64,000 nt of DNA, from assembly GCF_046630445.1 (NCBI RefSeq), contig NC_092340.1, positions 361,564,001 to 361,628,000 on the forward strand, read 5' to 3'. Of this stretch, positions 1 through 10,702 are shown in pieces. The position numbers and the translations under genes are program-made. Source of the DNA: Rutidosis leptorrhynchoides. Lineage: Eukaryota; Streptophyta; Magnoliopsida; Asterales; Asteraceae. The notes under the pieces were generated by a model. That model was not told the origin of the DNA. It made no database searches and was given only the letters and a program-made list of their open reading frames with translations. Numbering within the stretch: position 1 is the first letter of the stretch; each line of letters opens with the position of its first letter.

Positions 1-257
1 TCCACCCAATAAGTTTAACATATATCCTCCGATAAAATGTATAGGAACACAATATTTTTTCGTTGGTAACTTAAATTGCCTAAGTAGTATTTAAAGGAAA
101 AAAGTGGAGTGCAAAGAGTACGAGTCAAAGCCTTGGTTATAAAACGTCTAACGGTAACCGAATCGAATAAGTATGAAATATGCGAGTTGTTGTGAAGAAA
201 CGTACCCATGACTAGTCCATCGTCGTCTCGGGCATCCTAGGTGTCGATGTTGAAAGT
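1..257 (-). pseudogene. Protease region of element T, decayed and cut by window edge
   Basis: This continues in the same frame as the upstream gag (209 and 905 are in phase). After the last knuckle the frame meets a stop at 258-260 and another around 240. An open stretch from 209 to 15 then contains GTFLHNN and FDSVTVRRF. This matches the position of the gypsy aspartic protease, in which the active site reads F-D-S-G-A. Here Asp-Ser is kept, but the following Gly-Ala is replaced, so an active enzyme is not expected. The product would normally cleave the Gag-Pol polyprotein. The call rests on alignment to the family pattern by eye. Confidence 0.65.
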
Positions 258-1238
258 TCAACGGCATGCGTTGGGGTTGGCTTTCTTCTTTGGGCACGCA
301 TTCCTATAATGACCCGGTTGGCCACATTCGAAACAAACAACCGCCCTTGGCGCATTGGGCGTCTTTTGAGCAACGGTAATGGTACTTTTACAAATATGGG
401 CCACATGGCCACTTATTTGACACCTGATGCAAAATGTTTTGCCACATTCACCCAAATGATGTTTGCGACATTCGTTACAGTAGGGCAGGTTTCCGGCATA
501 CCCTTTCTTGCCGTCGGAGGTGAAGGACTTCTTGGTGAAGTTGTTGTTGTAGTTGCTCGATGGAGAGGCGTCCCATTTTCTTTTGTTGTTACCCGGTTGG
601 TCCTCGGCCGTTGGTGTCGGCGCTTCAATTTCATTCACCGTTTTTATAGATTGGTGGGCCATTGTTAAAGCCTCTTGTAGGTTGGCGGGTTTGGATGCTA
701 CTACCTCGTGGTGAATGCTCTTTGGGAGGCCTTCCATGTAAAGTTCAACTCTTAGGGATTCAGGAGTCATTAGGTTCGGGCAACTTAAGGCTAGTTCGAT
801 AAACCGTTGATTATAAGCTTCAAGGTCATTCCCGACCGTTTTTAAATTCCTTAGCCCCTGTTCGAGCCTTTGAGTTTCGTTGCGTGGGAAGTATTCGGTG
901 ATCATTCTTTCTCTTAATTCGGTCTAAGAGAGTGTGTGGGCTTCATCGATACCCACCGATTGTACATGCGTGTTCCACCATGAGAGAGCAACACCGGTGA
1001 AAGTGAGGGTGGAGAATTTGACCTTATCTCGGTCTCGATAACTGCTTATGCTAAAAACAAATTCCGTTTGATCAAACCATCGGGTGAGAGCAACCGGTCC
1101 TCCGGTTCCATCGAAAGTAGGAGGATTGTACTTCATGAAGTTTTTGTAGGAGCAACCTTCGTTTGAATTACCGGTCCCACGATTGTTGTTGTTGGAAAAG
1201 TGATCGGCCACGGCCGCACCCATGGCGGTGGTTATCAT
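258..1238 (-). pseudogene. gag: gag of element T, split by one in-frame stop
   Basis: This is the capsid/nucleocapsid polyprotein that packages retrotransposon RNA. Two open segments (1238-924 and 905-258) are in the same frame and are separated by a TAG at 926-924, where the family usually has a Trp codon. The N-terminal part has a PPTFDGTGGP block and the capsid-core signature ALSWWN. The C-terminal part carries three zinc-knuckle-like clusters: CNEC-H-C, FCIRCQISGHVAHIC and CFECGQPGHYRNAC. The last two fit CX2CX4HX4C. The end of gag reads straight into the protease remnant. The start at 1238 is the first ATG after the leader. Confidence 0.88.
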
Positions 1239-1708
1239 TCGTTGAAGAGCTTGTTATAGAGTTTCGAGAGGAGTATTGTGTTGACCTTGGTGAGCCATTG
1301 TTCCTTCATGACACAAGAATATCGTTGATTAGTATTCTTAACAATACTAATCGTGATATGGAATAATGATGAAGAGAAAATTTTCCTTGACTCGCCTTAA
1401 ATTCTTTGTGTCATAATGTCGGAACGTTCATATGAGTCACCGTAATATAATCCCGGCAATTATATTACCCTGATTCATATGTGCATTCGACATTATTCTA
1501 TAAATTCAAGGTAGCGCGTCAATCAAATTAAACAACGAAAGATTTAGATGAAGCGAGTGTTAGTTATGAGTAGAAACGTTCGAGTATAAATGCATAAATA
1601 GTCAAGTAATTCCTACTTCAAGTCTATATGCCGGTTGTAGTCTAGATTAACTAATGTACCCTATGACTCGGGGTTGACACCAATGAACTCTAAATCCCTA
1701 CAACCAAT
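1239..1708 (-). other. Untranslated leader of element T
   Basis: This lies between the primer site and gag and has no ORF. It contains a simple hairpin at 1327-1352 (10-bp arms, 6-nt loop) and a compound hairpin at 1415-1494 with three stacked arm pairs. The position suits an RNA dimerisation or packaging element, which is an inference. Confidence 0.6.
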
Positions 1709-1720
1709 GCTCTGATACCA
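1709..1720 (-). promoter_or_regulatory. Primer-binding site of element T
   Basis: The minus strand reads TGGTATCAGAGC two bases after the LTR terminus. This matches the 3' end of initiator methionine tRNA, the usual primer for many plant gypsy elements. It fixes the orientation and the inner LTR border. Confidence 0.92.
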
Positions 1721-1722
1721 CT

Positions 1723-4125
1723 TGTAGCGACCCCGACAAATCGTCAATTGACGGCGTCGACTACTTAGGTACCGTTGCGTGGTCATAGGTCTTTAACGTG
1801 ACGTTTGACCAAAGATATGTCGCATTCCTTTCAAAAATAAAGATTGTTTCAAAGTTTACAAGAATTGTTCATCCAAATGTTACGTTACAAGGTTATAGTT
1901 ACATGTGAAACCTATGCGACACAGTTTTAAAGAAAGTCAAAAGACACTACATGAAATGCATGTATACTCGACATCCAAAGAAAGTATCAAATAATGAGCG
2001 GAAGCATGTTTCACATAGCGTTCAAAAACCTGAGAAAACATAGAAATCTGTCAACGAAAACGTTGGTGAAATCATAGGTTTACGTAAGTAAGTGAGTAAA
2101 AGTAAGTCGAACCACAAGATTTGCAACATTGATAAAATAGTAATACATTCTAAAAGTTAATATTCACGAGCACCCAATTATCAAGGCTTAACATTCCGTC
2201 CGTTAAACCCCATTAATAGTGCTAGAACAACACTGTTTCTCGAAAATATATTTCATCCGTAGACGGTAGCGAACCGTCCGAGATGAGGGTTTGTCAAACC
2301 CATATGTCCATACAACATAAGTTCACGCCTACACTTACACACTGCAAGAGTAACTAATGATAATCGAATTAAGGATTTTGTTCTAAACTCGTATGTAGAA
2401 TGTTTGTTTTCCTCTGCTTGTGTTCACTTAGTTAAAAAGAAATGTTTATGTTTTCTCATCCCAAATGTAAGTTCAAAAGAGTAAAAGTGGGACTATGATC
2501 TCACCTTGAGTGCAAGAGTAATAAATTACTTCAACAAGTAAACGCGTGCAAAGACAAAGCTAGTCTTGACCTAAACATATAGGTTGTATCAATAACGGTA
2601 AACACGATAGGTCAAAGATGTTCAATTAGTCCTATGGCTCATTACGACTCGATTATGAAGCATGTGAATCAAATTGTTAAGTTTCACGCAATATACAAGT
2701 AAAGAATCATGTTAGAAAGATTGCATAATCATTTGGTCAAGTTTGACAAAAAGTCAAACTTTGGTCGGTCAAAGTCAACAAAAAAGTCAACACATTCGGG
2801 TCGGGTCCTGAACTATTTTCCTGAGGTTTTTATTCATATATAAGCATGTTAGAACAAGTCTCATGTGAATCGGAGGTCCATAGCATGCCAAACATTTTTC
2901 TTATTTTGACCAAGGAGGTCAGAACCTGAACACGGCTTATGCCGCGCCGCGGCCCACAATTGTCGCGCCGCGACAATACACGGGAGCTGGTACCTGGCCA
3001 GTTTCAGTTTTTCTAAGTCCAAACCAAAATCTTTTCATGCACAAAACACAAACCGCAAACACTTAGAACTCGCACCTTATATCGTTGGAAAACTCTTTTG
3101 ACAAGGAACACAACTAAACACGTTTCATCAAATAAAAAACATCATTTCCAATAACCGATTTCTCGTCAAGTGATCATTTAAAGTCCGTTTTCAAAGTTTC
3201 AAGTTCTTGAAATGCATTACATGATTCGGGAATCCAATCCACACATGTGATATGCCGTTTCGAAGGTAATTACTCATGCAATACAACTAAACACTTACTA
3301 ACAACATTTCATGGCATTCAAAGTATCAAAAGTTCATTTCAAGTTCATCAAACCCTAATCAAAATTTACAAAATCACTAATCATGTATTTGAAGTTTTAC
3401 AAATCAACCTACACATAAAAATGAAGCTAGTGATACTAGTAACACAATTAAAACATGAACTTTAACAATTTAACAACATTTAATCTTCCAAAATCAAAGA
3501 TTAAGCAAACCCATTTTCAAGTTCATGATAGTTACTCTAAAACAACAAATCGAGCATACAAGTCATATATTCATGTTAGACTTGAGCCATAGACACTAAT
3601 TAACAACTTTATAATTCAAAAACATCAAGAACACAAAATCTAGTGATTTTAGAAAGTTACCCAAATGAGATGAAATTGGTATCAAATTGTAGAGGATGAA
3701 GAGAGGATTCCAAATATGTAATTGGTTTTGATGTTAGCCTCCAAATCCGAAATTAGATGATGAATTTGTGTGTTTGGGTGTTATGGTTCAAAAATGGAAG
3801 TAAGAAGAGAGAAAGAGAGAAAGAGGAGGTGGAGGTGGAAATGAGTGGTGGATAAGGTGGGTTGACTAGTTGATCTAGTCAACTAGTTTGCCCACTTGGC
3901 AACCTCGGTCCCTCAAGTTTCAAAGCGGGTGCGGGAATTAACCAAACGAATTATTTTGAATTACACGAGAGTACGGGAGACGTTATAATCCAATAATGAA
4001 AATATTATGAATGTTTGCTAACGGAGGTTACGAATCTAGATACGAAGAATATTATTAAAATAAAATAAAAAATATAAAAAAGACGGCGTTAAAAATAATT
4101 TAACGGAAAAATGCGGGATGTTACA
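1723..4125 (-). repeat. 5' LTR of element T (2403 bp)
   Basis: The LTR is bounded by TG...CA, with the primer site adjoining at 1720. No coding capacity is seen. It contains paired CpG-rich palindromes at 2941-2977 and a TATA-like site at 2842-2834 on the minus strand. A purine-rich stretch near 3800-3850 may be transcribed leader. The other LTR is outside the window, so age cannot be estimated. Confidence 0.88.
2834..2977 (-). promoter_or_regulatory. Putative LTR promoter: two palindromes and TATA box (element T)
   Basis: On the plus strand, GCCGCGCCGCGGC (2941-2953) and ATTGTCGCGCCGCGACAAT (2959-2977) are each perfect inverted repeats around one central base. About 100 bp further in the transcription direction is TATATATGA (2842-2834, minus strand). 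The role is inferred from similar arrangements in the other LTR families of this window. Confidence 0.5.
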
Positions 4126-4188
4126 TCATCGATACCCTTTACTTGAGCCAATGTGTTCCACCAAGTTAGTGCGCCGTCTGACAGCGTA
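4126..4188 (-). pseudogene. gag scrap of a third gypsy element
   Basis: The minus strand is open for about 20 codons and contains LSDGALTWWNTLAQ and KGID. This aligns with the ALSWWN...VGIDEAHTLS block of the T element gag but is clearly a different family. It is flanked on both sides by LTR termini (4125 and 4189). Both neighbours therefore inserted into, or recombined within, this older gag. Confidence 0.8.
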
Positions 4189-4365
4189 TGTGATGACTCG
4201 GAAATTTCTGACCAAATTTAAACTTTATCTTTAAATGATTTAATGTTTTCGACACGATAAGCAAAGTCTGTAATGTTGAGTCTCAAAGTTTTGGAACTAT
4301 ATTCATGTAATCAATTATTCTTTGACTGTTCTCGAAGATTCACGAACAATATATATATAACTTAA

Positions 4366-4370
<5 letters not shown>

Positions 4371-4460
<90 letters not shown>
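4371..4460. repeat. (AT)n microsatellite
   Basis: About 45 AT repeats in LTR 1 of X. Confidence 0.95.
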
Positions 4461-4463
<3 letters not shown>

Positions 4464-4566
4464 TTCAAGTTATTTAGTAAACGATAGTAACATTCGATTA
4501 TTGATTCGATTGATATTTAGATAAGTTAACTAAAACGTTTAAGATGAACTAGTAAAACACTAATTT

Positions 4567-4639
4567 GCTACAGTATTTTCGAATTGCTACAGTACCCGAA
4601 AAGCTACAGTATTTTCGAAAATCCCACTTTGCTAAAGTA
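4567..4639 (+). repeat. GCTACAGTA iterons in LTR 1 of X
   Basis: Three exact GCTACAGTA copies (4567, 4586, 4603) and one variant with an A for the C (4631) are spaced 17-28 bp apart. They lie about 400 bp upstream of the palindrome/TATA block. The homologous site in LTR 2 (11088-11192) has six copies. Confidence 0.75.
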
Positions 4640-5032
4640 AAACACTATTTCAAAATGAAAATGTATATGTATATACTACGAGACGATGATTTATAGAAGT
4701 AAATGACCAAAACACTCGAAAGTTTAAGATACACTTTGAGTGATATAGTTTATTGATAATTTAAGACTATATTTTAACAAAGGTACGAGTCACGAAAACG
4801 TAAAGAGCCAGTTTTCTCAGCGTACGAAAGGGCGTTCGAAAAACCGGAACCGGGACATAAGTCGAGTGACAACGTACGACTTATCATAACAAAAATTATA
4901 AGTCAACTATGCACGTGAATTTAATATAATATATAATTAATTATATAAATTAAATATATTATATATATATATATATAATAAATTAATATGTCGACGAACT
5001 AGATTACAAATCAGATGTGAGCTGGAATTCTA

Positions 5033-5108
5033 GGCCATGCGATCGCATGGCCATAACACACAGAAACCATGCGATCGCATGGAGTCTGAAATCTGGCCAC
5101 ACTATAAA
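5033..5108 (+). promoter_or_regulatory. Putative promoter of X LTR 1: twin palindromes and TATA box
   Basis: GGCCATGCGATCGCATGGCC (5033-5052) is a perfect 20-bp palindrome. CCATGCGATCGCATGG (5067-5082) repeats its core. TATAAA follows at 5103-5108, 20 bp after the second palindrome. Promoter function is inferred from the TATA box and its position in the LTR. Confidence 0.6.
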
Positions 5109-5162
5109 GCTCGAGCATTCTGGTCTCTGTCTTACACCCACATATATCATACTCCGTATTTA

Positions 5163-5219
<57 letters not shown>

Positions 5220-6414
5220 GATTAATATTATTATTAATCTTATTATTATTAATATTATTAATTAGTATTATACATAAAATACTACGACGAGGTTATGAGC
5301 GTGTCACTTTCAAAATGGTTTTCAAGCGGGATAGAGCTAAGGAAATTATGGGTTATTGCCAAGGAGGTTATGGGTAATGTTCGGGGGTATATTTGTGAAT
5401 CAAACCTAGTGTTTATCATCTCTGTTGCATCTACGTACTTTCCTACAATATTGAATCACAATATTGATACGTGAGCATTCATATCTTATCTTTTGTATAT
5501 TAATTTTGTATCCATATCTATTGCTCGAGTATATATATTTATGCATGCTTGTATGCTAAATTTTGTCGTTAAACAGTTTATGATGAATCACGAATTAAAT
5601 ACATATATTACTGGTAAAAGGTATATGATATACATGTTTTTGGAAAGCTGGCGAAAAATCAATAACTTTTCATTTCGAAATCGCGTAATTTTGATGAACG
5701 AATCAAAAGATATGGTCAACTGAATTATGATTGACGTTAATTGGAATTGCTTTTGAATCTGCAATTAATATTTAAAACAACTTGTTTGTAAGATTGATAA
5801 TTTGGATTTTTGAATATTACCAACTGAATAAATGAATCCTTATATAAGGTACGTCTCGTTTTGTTGAACTAGTGTCAAAATTGACCTTTTGAAACGACTT
5901 TGGGTAACTTTTGTATGTCGATCTCGAGCATTAGGATTATGATACACTATGACCAGACCTAGCCTGTTAGATATTTATTGACCAACATATGTTCTCTAGG
6001 TTGAGATCTACGGTTATTTGGTATTCTGAGTTTCGGTCACATTTCGGTGAACGCCTTTATGTGCTGCTAAGGTGAGTTTCATTTGCTCCCTTTTTAATTG
6101 CTTTTGCAATATATATTTTTGGGCTGAGAATACATGCACTTTATTTTAAATGCAATGGATACAAGTACATACTAAATTCTACACCGAGTTTGAACCGAAA
6201 ATCCCTTAGCTTTGGTAACTAGTAACTGCCGGTTATAAGAACTGGTGGGTGCGAGTAGTTATATATGGATCCATAGGGCTTGACATCCCCGTCTGTTCCA
6301 GGTATAGAAACCCTAGCCTGAACTATAAAACAGACGTATGCTATTTGAGTTTAGTACACGTTGGTTTACGTGTATTGTACATGTTGGTTGCATGTATGTT
6401 AAAACAGGGGTACT

Positions 6415-6483
<69 letters not shown>

Positions 6484-6998
6484 AAAGTTTAGTTACTAGG
6501 GTGCTCAATCTTGTAGAATATTTTGATAAACGTTTCTGGATGAAACAACTGAAATCTTGTGATCCACCTTTATATACAGATTATGCGAAACACTAAAACT
6601 ATGAACTCACCAACCTTTGTGTTGACACTTGTTAGCATGATTATTCTCAGGTTCCCTAGAAGTCTTCCACTGTTTGCTTATATGTTAGACAAGCTATGTG
6701 CATGGAGTCTTACATGGCATATTTTTCAAGGAAACGTTGCATTCACCAAATCATCACCATGTATCTTATTTTGACTACATTGTCAACGGAAGTACTATTG
6801 TAAACTATTATTTACGGTGATTGTCTATATGTAGATATCATCAGATGTCGAAAACCTTTGATTTAAATATTCATTTATGATGTGCCTTTTCAAAAGAACG
6901 CAATGTTTACAAAACGTATCATATAGAGGTCAAATACCTCGCAATGAAATCGATGAATGACGTGTTCGTCCATATGGATTTGGACCGATTGTCACAGT

Positions 6999-7010
6999 TG
7001 GTATCAGAGC
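6999..7010 (+). promoter_or_regulatory. Primer-binding site of element X (first)
   Basis: TGGTATCAGAGC, complementary to the initiator-Met tRNA 3' end, sits two bases after the LTR end CACA. It defines plus-strand orientation. Confidence 0.92.
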
Positions 7011-7379
7011 GTTGGTCCTAGCGAACCAGGTCTTGCATGAGTGTGTCTAACTGATAGTTGTTAGGATGCATTAGTAAGTCTGGACTTCGACTGTGTCTGC
7101 ATGTCAAAAGTTTTGCTTATTATTTCTTGTCGGAAATTACCTGCTTATCATTCCTAGTCTAGACACGTTTTACTGCATTGATTGCATGAATATTGTATAG
7201 ACAAAATTCATATCTTAGCGTATCTGTTACTGTAAACTTTTCCTGACATCTTCCGAAAATTTATCCGTGATTTATGGAATTTGGTATTATATATACATAT
7301 GAAAATTATGTATTAAAGAATACCAAACTAAATTCTATAATCTAATTCATATCAAAAATCATCTCCCTAATTATACAAG
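7011..7379 (+). other. Leader of element X
   Basis: This is non-coding. An inverted repeat, TTTGGTATT (7280-7288) and AATACCAAA (7319-7327), lies about 50 bp before the start codon and is kept in the second internal copy near 32006-32054. Confidence 0.5.
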
Positions 7380-7901
7380 ATGGATCCTGTATCTAGTTCA
7401 AATTCCTTAAACTTCGACAGCTATTCCGATATGGATAATCACCTGAATTCCGAAGACAGTGTAACCAGAATGGATCAACCAATTAGCCATCATCTATTCT
7501 GGATGAATTGGGGATGGGTTCGTAGTCTACTTAATCATTGGAGAAAAGAAGAAGGTGATCCCTTCCATCAACCACATTGCCCTCTTGGCGAAGAACCTGA
7601 AGCACTTACCGGCGAACCTGTTCGAGACACCATTTTCTCTCTCATTTGTAGAGTATCTCGTCACGATAATATACTATCTCAATTTCTGGATCTTATTCAT
7701 CTGTTCGTCCGAACCGCTAATCATCCCGGTGTAGTAGAAGAAGTCAACGAGCTTCGCGCTCGTGTAGTGGCTTTGGAGAATACGGTGCAAAGGTTAAAAG
7801 CACCAGCAGCATCACCGGCATCAACAGTACCTCCGAAAACAACACCAACAGTACCATTACCACCACCCATAACATCCGCATCGCAAACCTCGACTTCATA
7901 A
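7380..7901 (+). pseudogene. Gag-like small coiled-coil protein of X, slightly truncated
   Basis: This 173-codon ORF begins at the first ATG after the leader. Its parts are a Ser/Asp-rich N-terminus (about residues 1-40), a Trp-rich block WMNWGWVRSLLNHW (about 41-55), and a helical region with a heptad-like stretch EVNELRARVVALENTVQRL (about 121-140). A Pro/Thr/Ala-rich tail follows. There is no zinc knuckle and no enzyme motif. The second copy (32107-32664) runs 12 codons longer: here a CAA has become TAA at 7899-7901. It occupies the gag position and could be a capsid-like or assembly protein, but I do not recognise a defined family. N-terminal gag domain is the best guess. Confidence 0.6.
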
Positions 7902-9240
7902 TCTGTTCCATGAGCATCAACGTCATACGCACCGTAGTTACCAAGAAATACCAGCAACAATAACCGATGAAGTATTAACTCATTTTCTCTGAAGAAATTT
8001 TATGTATATTTAATATATTTAAATTTTGAAATCAAAATAAATCTTTTCGTACTAAGCTATTACGTGTGAATCTTAACTGGTAGGTACTACTCGGTTAGTT
8101 CATATTACTAATATGCAATGATGTACATCCTTCCTTAACAACTTAACCATTGTTAACTACAATCTCTGTTTCAACCCAATGAATTCCATTTCATAAAAAA
8201 CCAAGTGTATTAATCAATTACATAATTGATTTTACATTTTCAATTTCGATATACTCGAAACTTTCTAGAAAACATCATATATGCCTTGTAAGGTTCACAA
8301 AAATTCCACGAGCATCAACATCCTTCACCGAGGAATATCAATAAGAATAAATAATGAAGTATTGATTTCATTAGTGAAAAACTCCGCAAAGATTATGTAA
8401 TCTTTAATGTTTTAGAGATTAATCATTTCTAAGTCAAGCCGAAAATCAAATGAGCTTAATATGATATTAACTCATTAAATCCGTATTATATCTGAAGAAA
8501 TATACATACATATATTTTCATAAAGACTGTAATGAAAATTCTTTTGTACAAAATATTACTTGTGAAATCTTTAACGGGTAGGTAATTCCCGGGAAATATA
8601 TAAGTTCACAATTAATATGCTATACTGTACATTCTTCAACTTTGATTCAAAAATTATTAACTATGCTCACAGCAATATACAATCGTTTCCATACAAATTC
8701 AATTACATATTCTGATATTGACGGGTCAGAATCCAAGTCAAGATTTAACAAGTGATATCATTCTTAGATCTCTACATCTTTCAAAGCTATACTTTGACTT
8801 CAAAAATGTGAAAGATCCTTTAGCATTGTTATTACCGAAAATAATCTTGCAATTCCTTTTCAAAGTATCCAGTTTTATCACACTTCCAATTAGTCAACTT
8901 TGACTTTTTAGATTAGCCTTATTATAACCTTGACATATACGTTCTTGTTACTGGGGAACCTTTCATGTTCCACCACATTAGCAGTAAATTTACCAACAAC
9001 TTTATTAATCCTTGACCTTTCGAAAAATCCTTATACTCATTGAAACCCTATCATGTACTCATCCACATCTTGTAACAATAATTGCCATACCAACCACTGG
9101 AAATTAGCAATCAGTATTTTGAATCTCGTAGCATTTTCTACGACAACAGTTATATATAGATAACATCTATCTTCTAGACTTACATACTTCGAATGTGAAG
9201 TTTCTGAAAAACACTCCAAACTATGAAACTAGTTCTCCGA
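7902..9240 (+). other. Non-coding internal region of X
   Basis: This is AT-rich with no supported gene. Two related segments (about 8050-8160 and 8545-8680) share the motif TTAACNGGTAGGTA followed by ATATGCNATNNTGTACAT. The same purine block precedes LTR 2, so this looks like an old internal duplication of polypurine-tract-like sequence. Confidence 0.6.
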
Positions 9241-9535
9241 ATTTTGGAAAAATGCTGATGAAGCAGCAAAAACTGTAAATGACCTTAACAGTCAAAAGTT
9301 TGATGATAAAGAATAGTATGGTGGTAAAGCTGAGAAAATGAGAAGGTTTGAAACTGGAAAACGGATTGAGCAGACCATGAAGGAGGCTGTGGACAAATCA
9401 CAAAAACGAAATCTACCTTCAAAGAATACAAATGATTCAGTGTCTGCTGAAATTCTTAGCAAATACCTTGCTCCTTACTCTAAAACCTTTGCGGATAATA
9501 TTCTTCATCATCATCTTATCTTGAATATTCTATGA
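9241..9535 (+). pseudogene. Captured host poly(A)-binding-protein gene fragment
   Basis: Reading the frame in phase with 9338, the translation runs NADEAAKTVNDLNSQKFDDK, then E, a TAG (9313-9315), GGKAEK, then RIEQTMKEAVDKSQ, NLPSKNTNDSVSAEILSKY and LAPYSK. This follows plant cytoplasmic poly(A)-binding proteins across the end of the third RNA-recognition motif (FDDKEW..GKAQKK), the charged linker (EQ..KEAADKSQ) and the beginning of the fourth (NLYVKNLDDSV). The TAG stands where the family has Trp, and a 1-nt shift precedes the segment. No intron is visible across about 270 bp. PABP binds mRNA poly(A) tails; this copy is a non-functional passenger inside element X. The second X internal copy is truncated before this point. 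Confidence 0.75.
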
Positions 9536-10702
9536 TATCATCGTATCTTTCATTATAAATATCCTCCATATTTCTGAAGATATTTTTTTATAACCATTCT
9601 TATCTGAAATCATTCATCTCTTTGCGCTATCTGTGTTACATCATAAAAGAAACTATTTTAGTTTCTAAAATCTGAAAAATTCGAAAAATAGATGTTTTGA
9701 AGTAATGTTGGGAATTAAAGCATGAGTTAGTATAATATAATGACACTTGATCAACGTGATTATATTACAGTAAGTCATGCTGAGTTTCTAATGGAACGTG
9801 ATAAAGGTTCACAAATCACACCCTCATCATGAACCATGTTACATAACTCTTTCATTCTATTTAATCTCTAAATATATCAAGAAAATACTTTTCTTGATGA
9901 TTCGGTCTTTTCCAGATATTCTGGTACTTTGACAAATCAAGATCGTGCCATTACAATTTCTTTCTTAGAACATTAACTATGTTCATTCCGAAATGTATAG
10001 CTACGAATTCAGGACCATTATTCGCTTGACTTGAAGTCGGGAAGGAAAAACGAAAGCATGGAGCTCCTAAATATAAGGGAAAATATAAAGCCTGACAACA
10101 ACACATATATTACAAACTGTGTATATCAATGCGTATAGCAATATAAAGACACGGGAGAATGAAAAATACTATAACCCCAAGGTAATAGTAGAAGAAAATA
10201 ACTTCCTCTGGTGGCAGATGAAAAAGAAGAATGAAGGATACGATAGCCAAGAAAATATCAAGAATCAGAACTGGATTAAGCATTTCACAATCTTTTGGAA
10301 GTATGAAATAAGGAAGAAGATGTAGGAGTGGTGAAAATAATGAAACGGAAGTGGTTAATTTATAGCAAAATATCAGACATAACAATCGAGGCAGATTACG
10401 CATTTAAAGGTAATCTTAATTTCCTTAAATTTTGAAGAATCAAATCTTATTTAGATTATGAAGATTTTCTATTCCTTAAATTCCAGAAATCAATCATAAC
10501 TACGTCAAAAGTTAAGACGAATCTCTATTCTTTCATTTCACTCTTTTACGATAACTTCTCTCATACGCTTAGAGAAATCGGATTGTTTTATCCATATTAT
10601 TCAACGGTTATAAAATTCTATTTATCAACTCATATTCGTCATGAAAACATTTTTATTGTAAGTCATGACGACCTCACTTAAATTTCGGGACGAAATTTCT
10701 TT
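9536..10702 (+). other. 3' non-coding internal region of X
   Basis: No gene was recognised. Short ORFs on both strands (for example 10119-10325) lack any family pattern. The sequence is AT-rich up to the purine tract before the LTR. Confidence 0.6.

Larger units (their letters stand above)
1..4125 (-). mobile_element. Ty3/gypsy LTR retrotransposon (element T), 5' part only
   Basis: Read on the minus strand, this is a 5' LTR (4125 to 1723), a primer site (1720-1709), a leader, gag and the start of protease. The rest of pol and the 3' LTR lie left of the window. The gag has three cysteine-histidine knuckles and a WWN motif typical of chromovirus-like gypsy elements; the clade (Tekay/Del-like) is inferred. 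The LTR ends are TGTAACATCCC and GGTCGCTACA. The element inserted into a gag gene of another retroelement, a scrap of which survives at 4126-4188. It is defective because of in-frame stops in gag and protease. Confidence 0.9.
4189..6996 (+). repeat. LTR 1 of element X (2808 bp)
   Basis: The LTR starts TGTGATGACTCGG and ends TTGTCACA two bases before the primer site. It is almost identical to 10716-13162 plus 31367-31723. Inside are (AT)n at 4371-4460, GCTACAGTA iterons at 4567-4639, twin palindromes at 5033-5082, a TATA box at 5103-5108, (ATT)n at 5163-5218 and (TA)n at 6419-6480. Small ORFs inside it have no recognisable product. Confidence 0.92.

Noticed and set aside
309..668. 119-codon plus-strand ORF
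   Set aside because: It is a shadow of the gag frame on the opposite strand.
5017..5265. ORF with long poly-isoleucine tail (also 11562-11843 and 63111-63320)
   Set aside because: It is produced by the (ATT)n microsatellite and contains no protein pattern.
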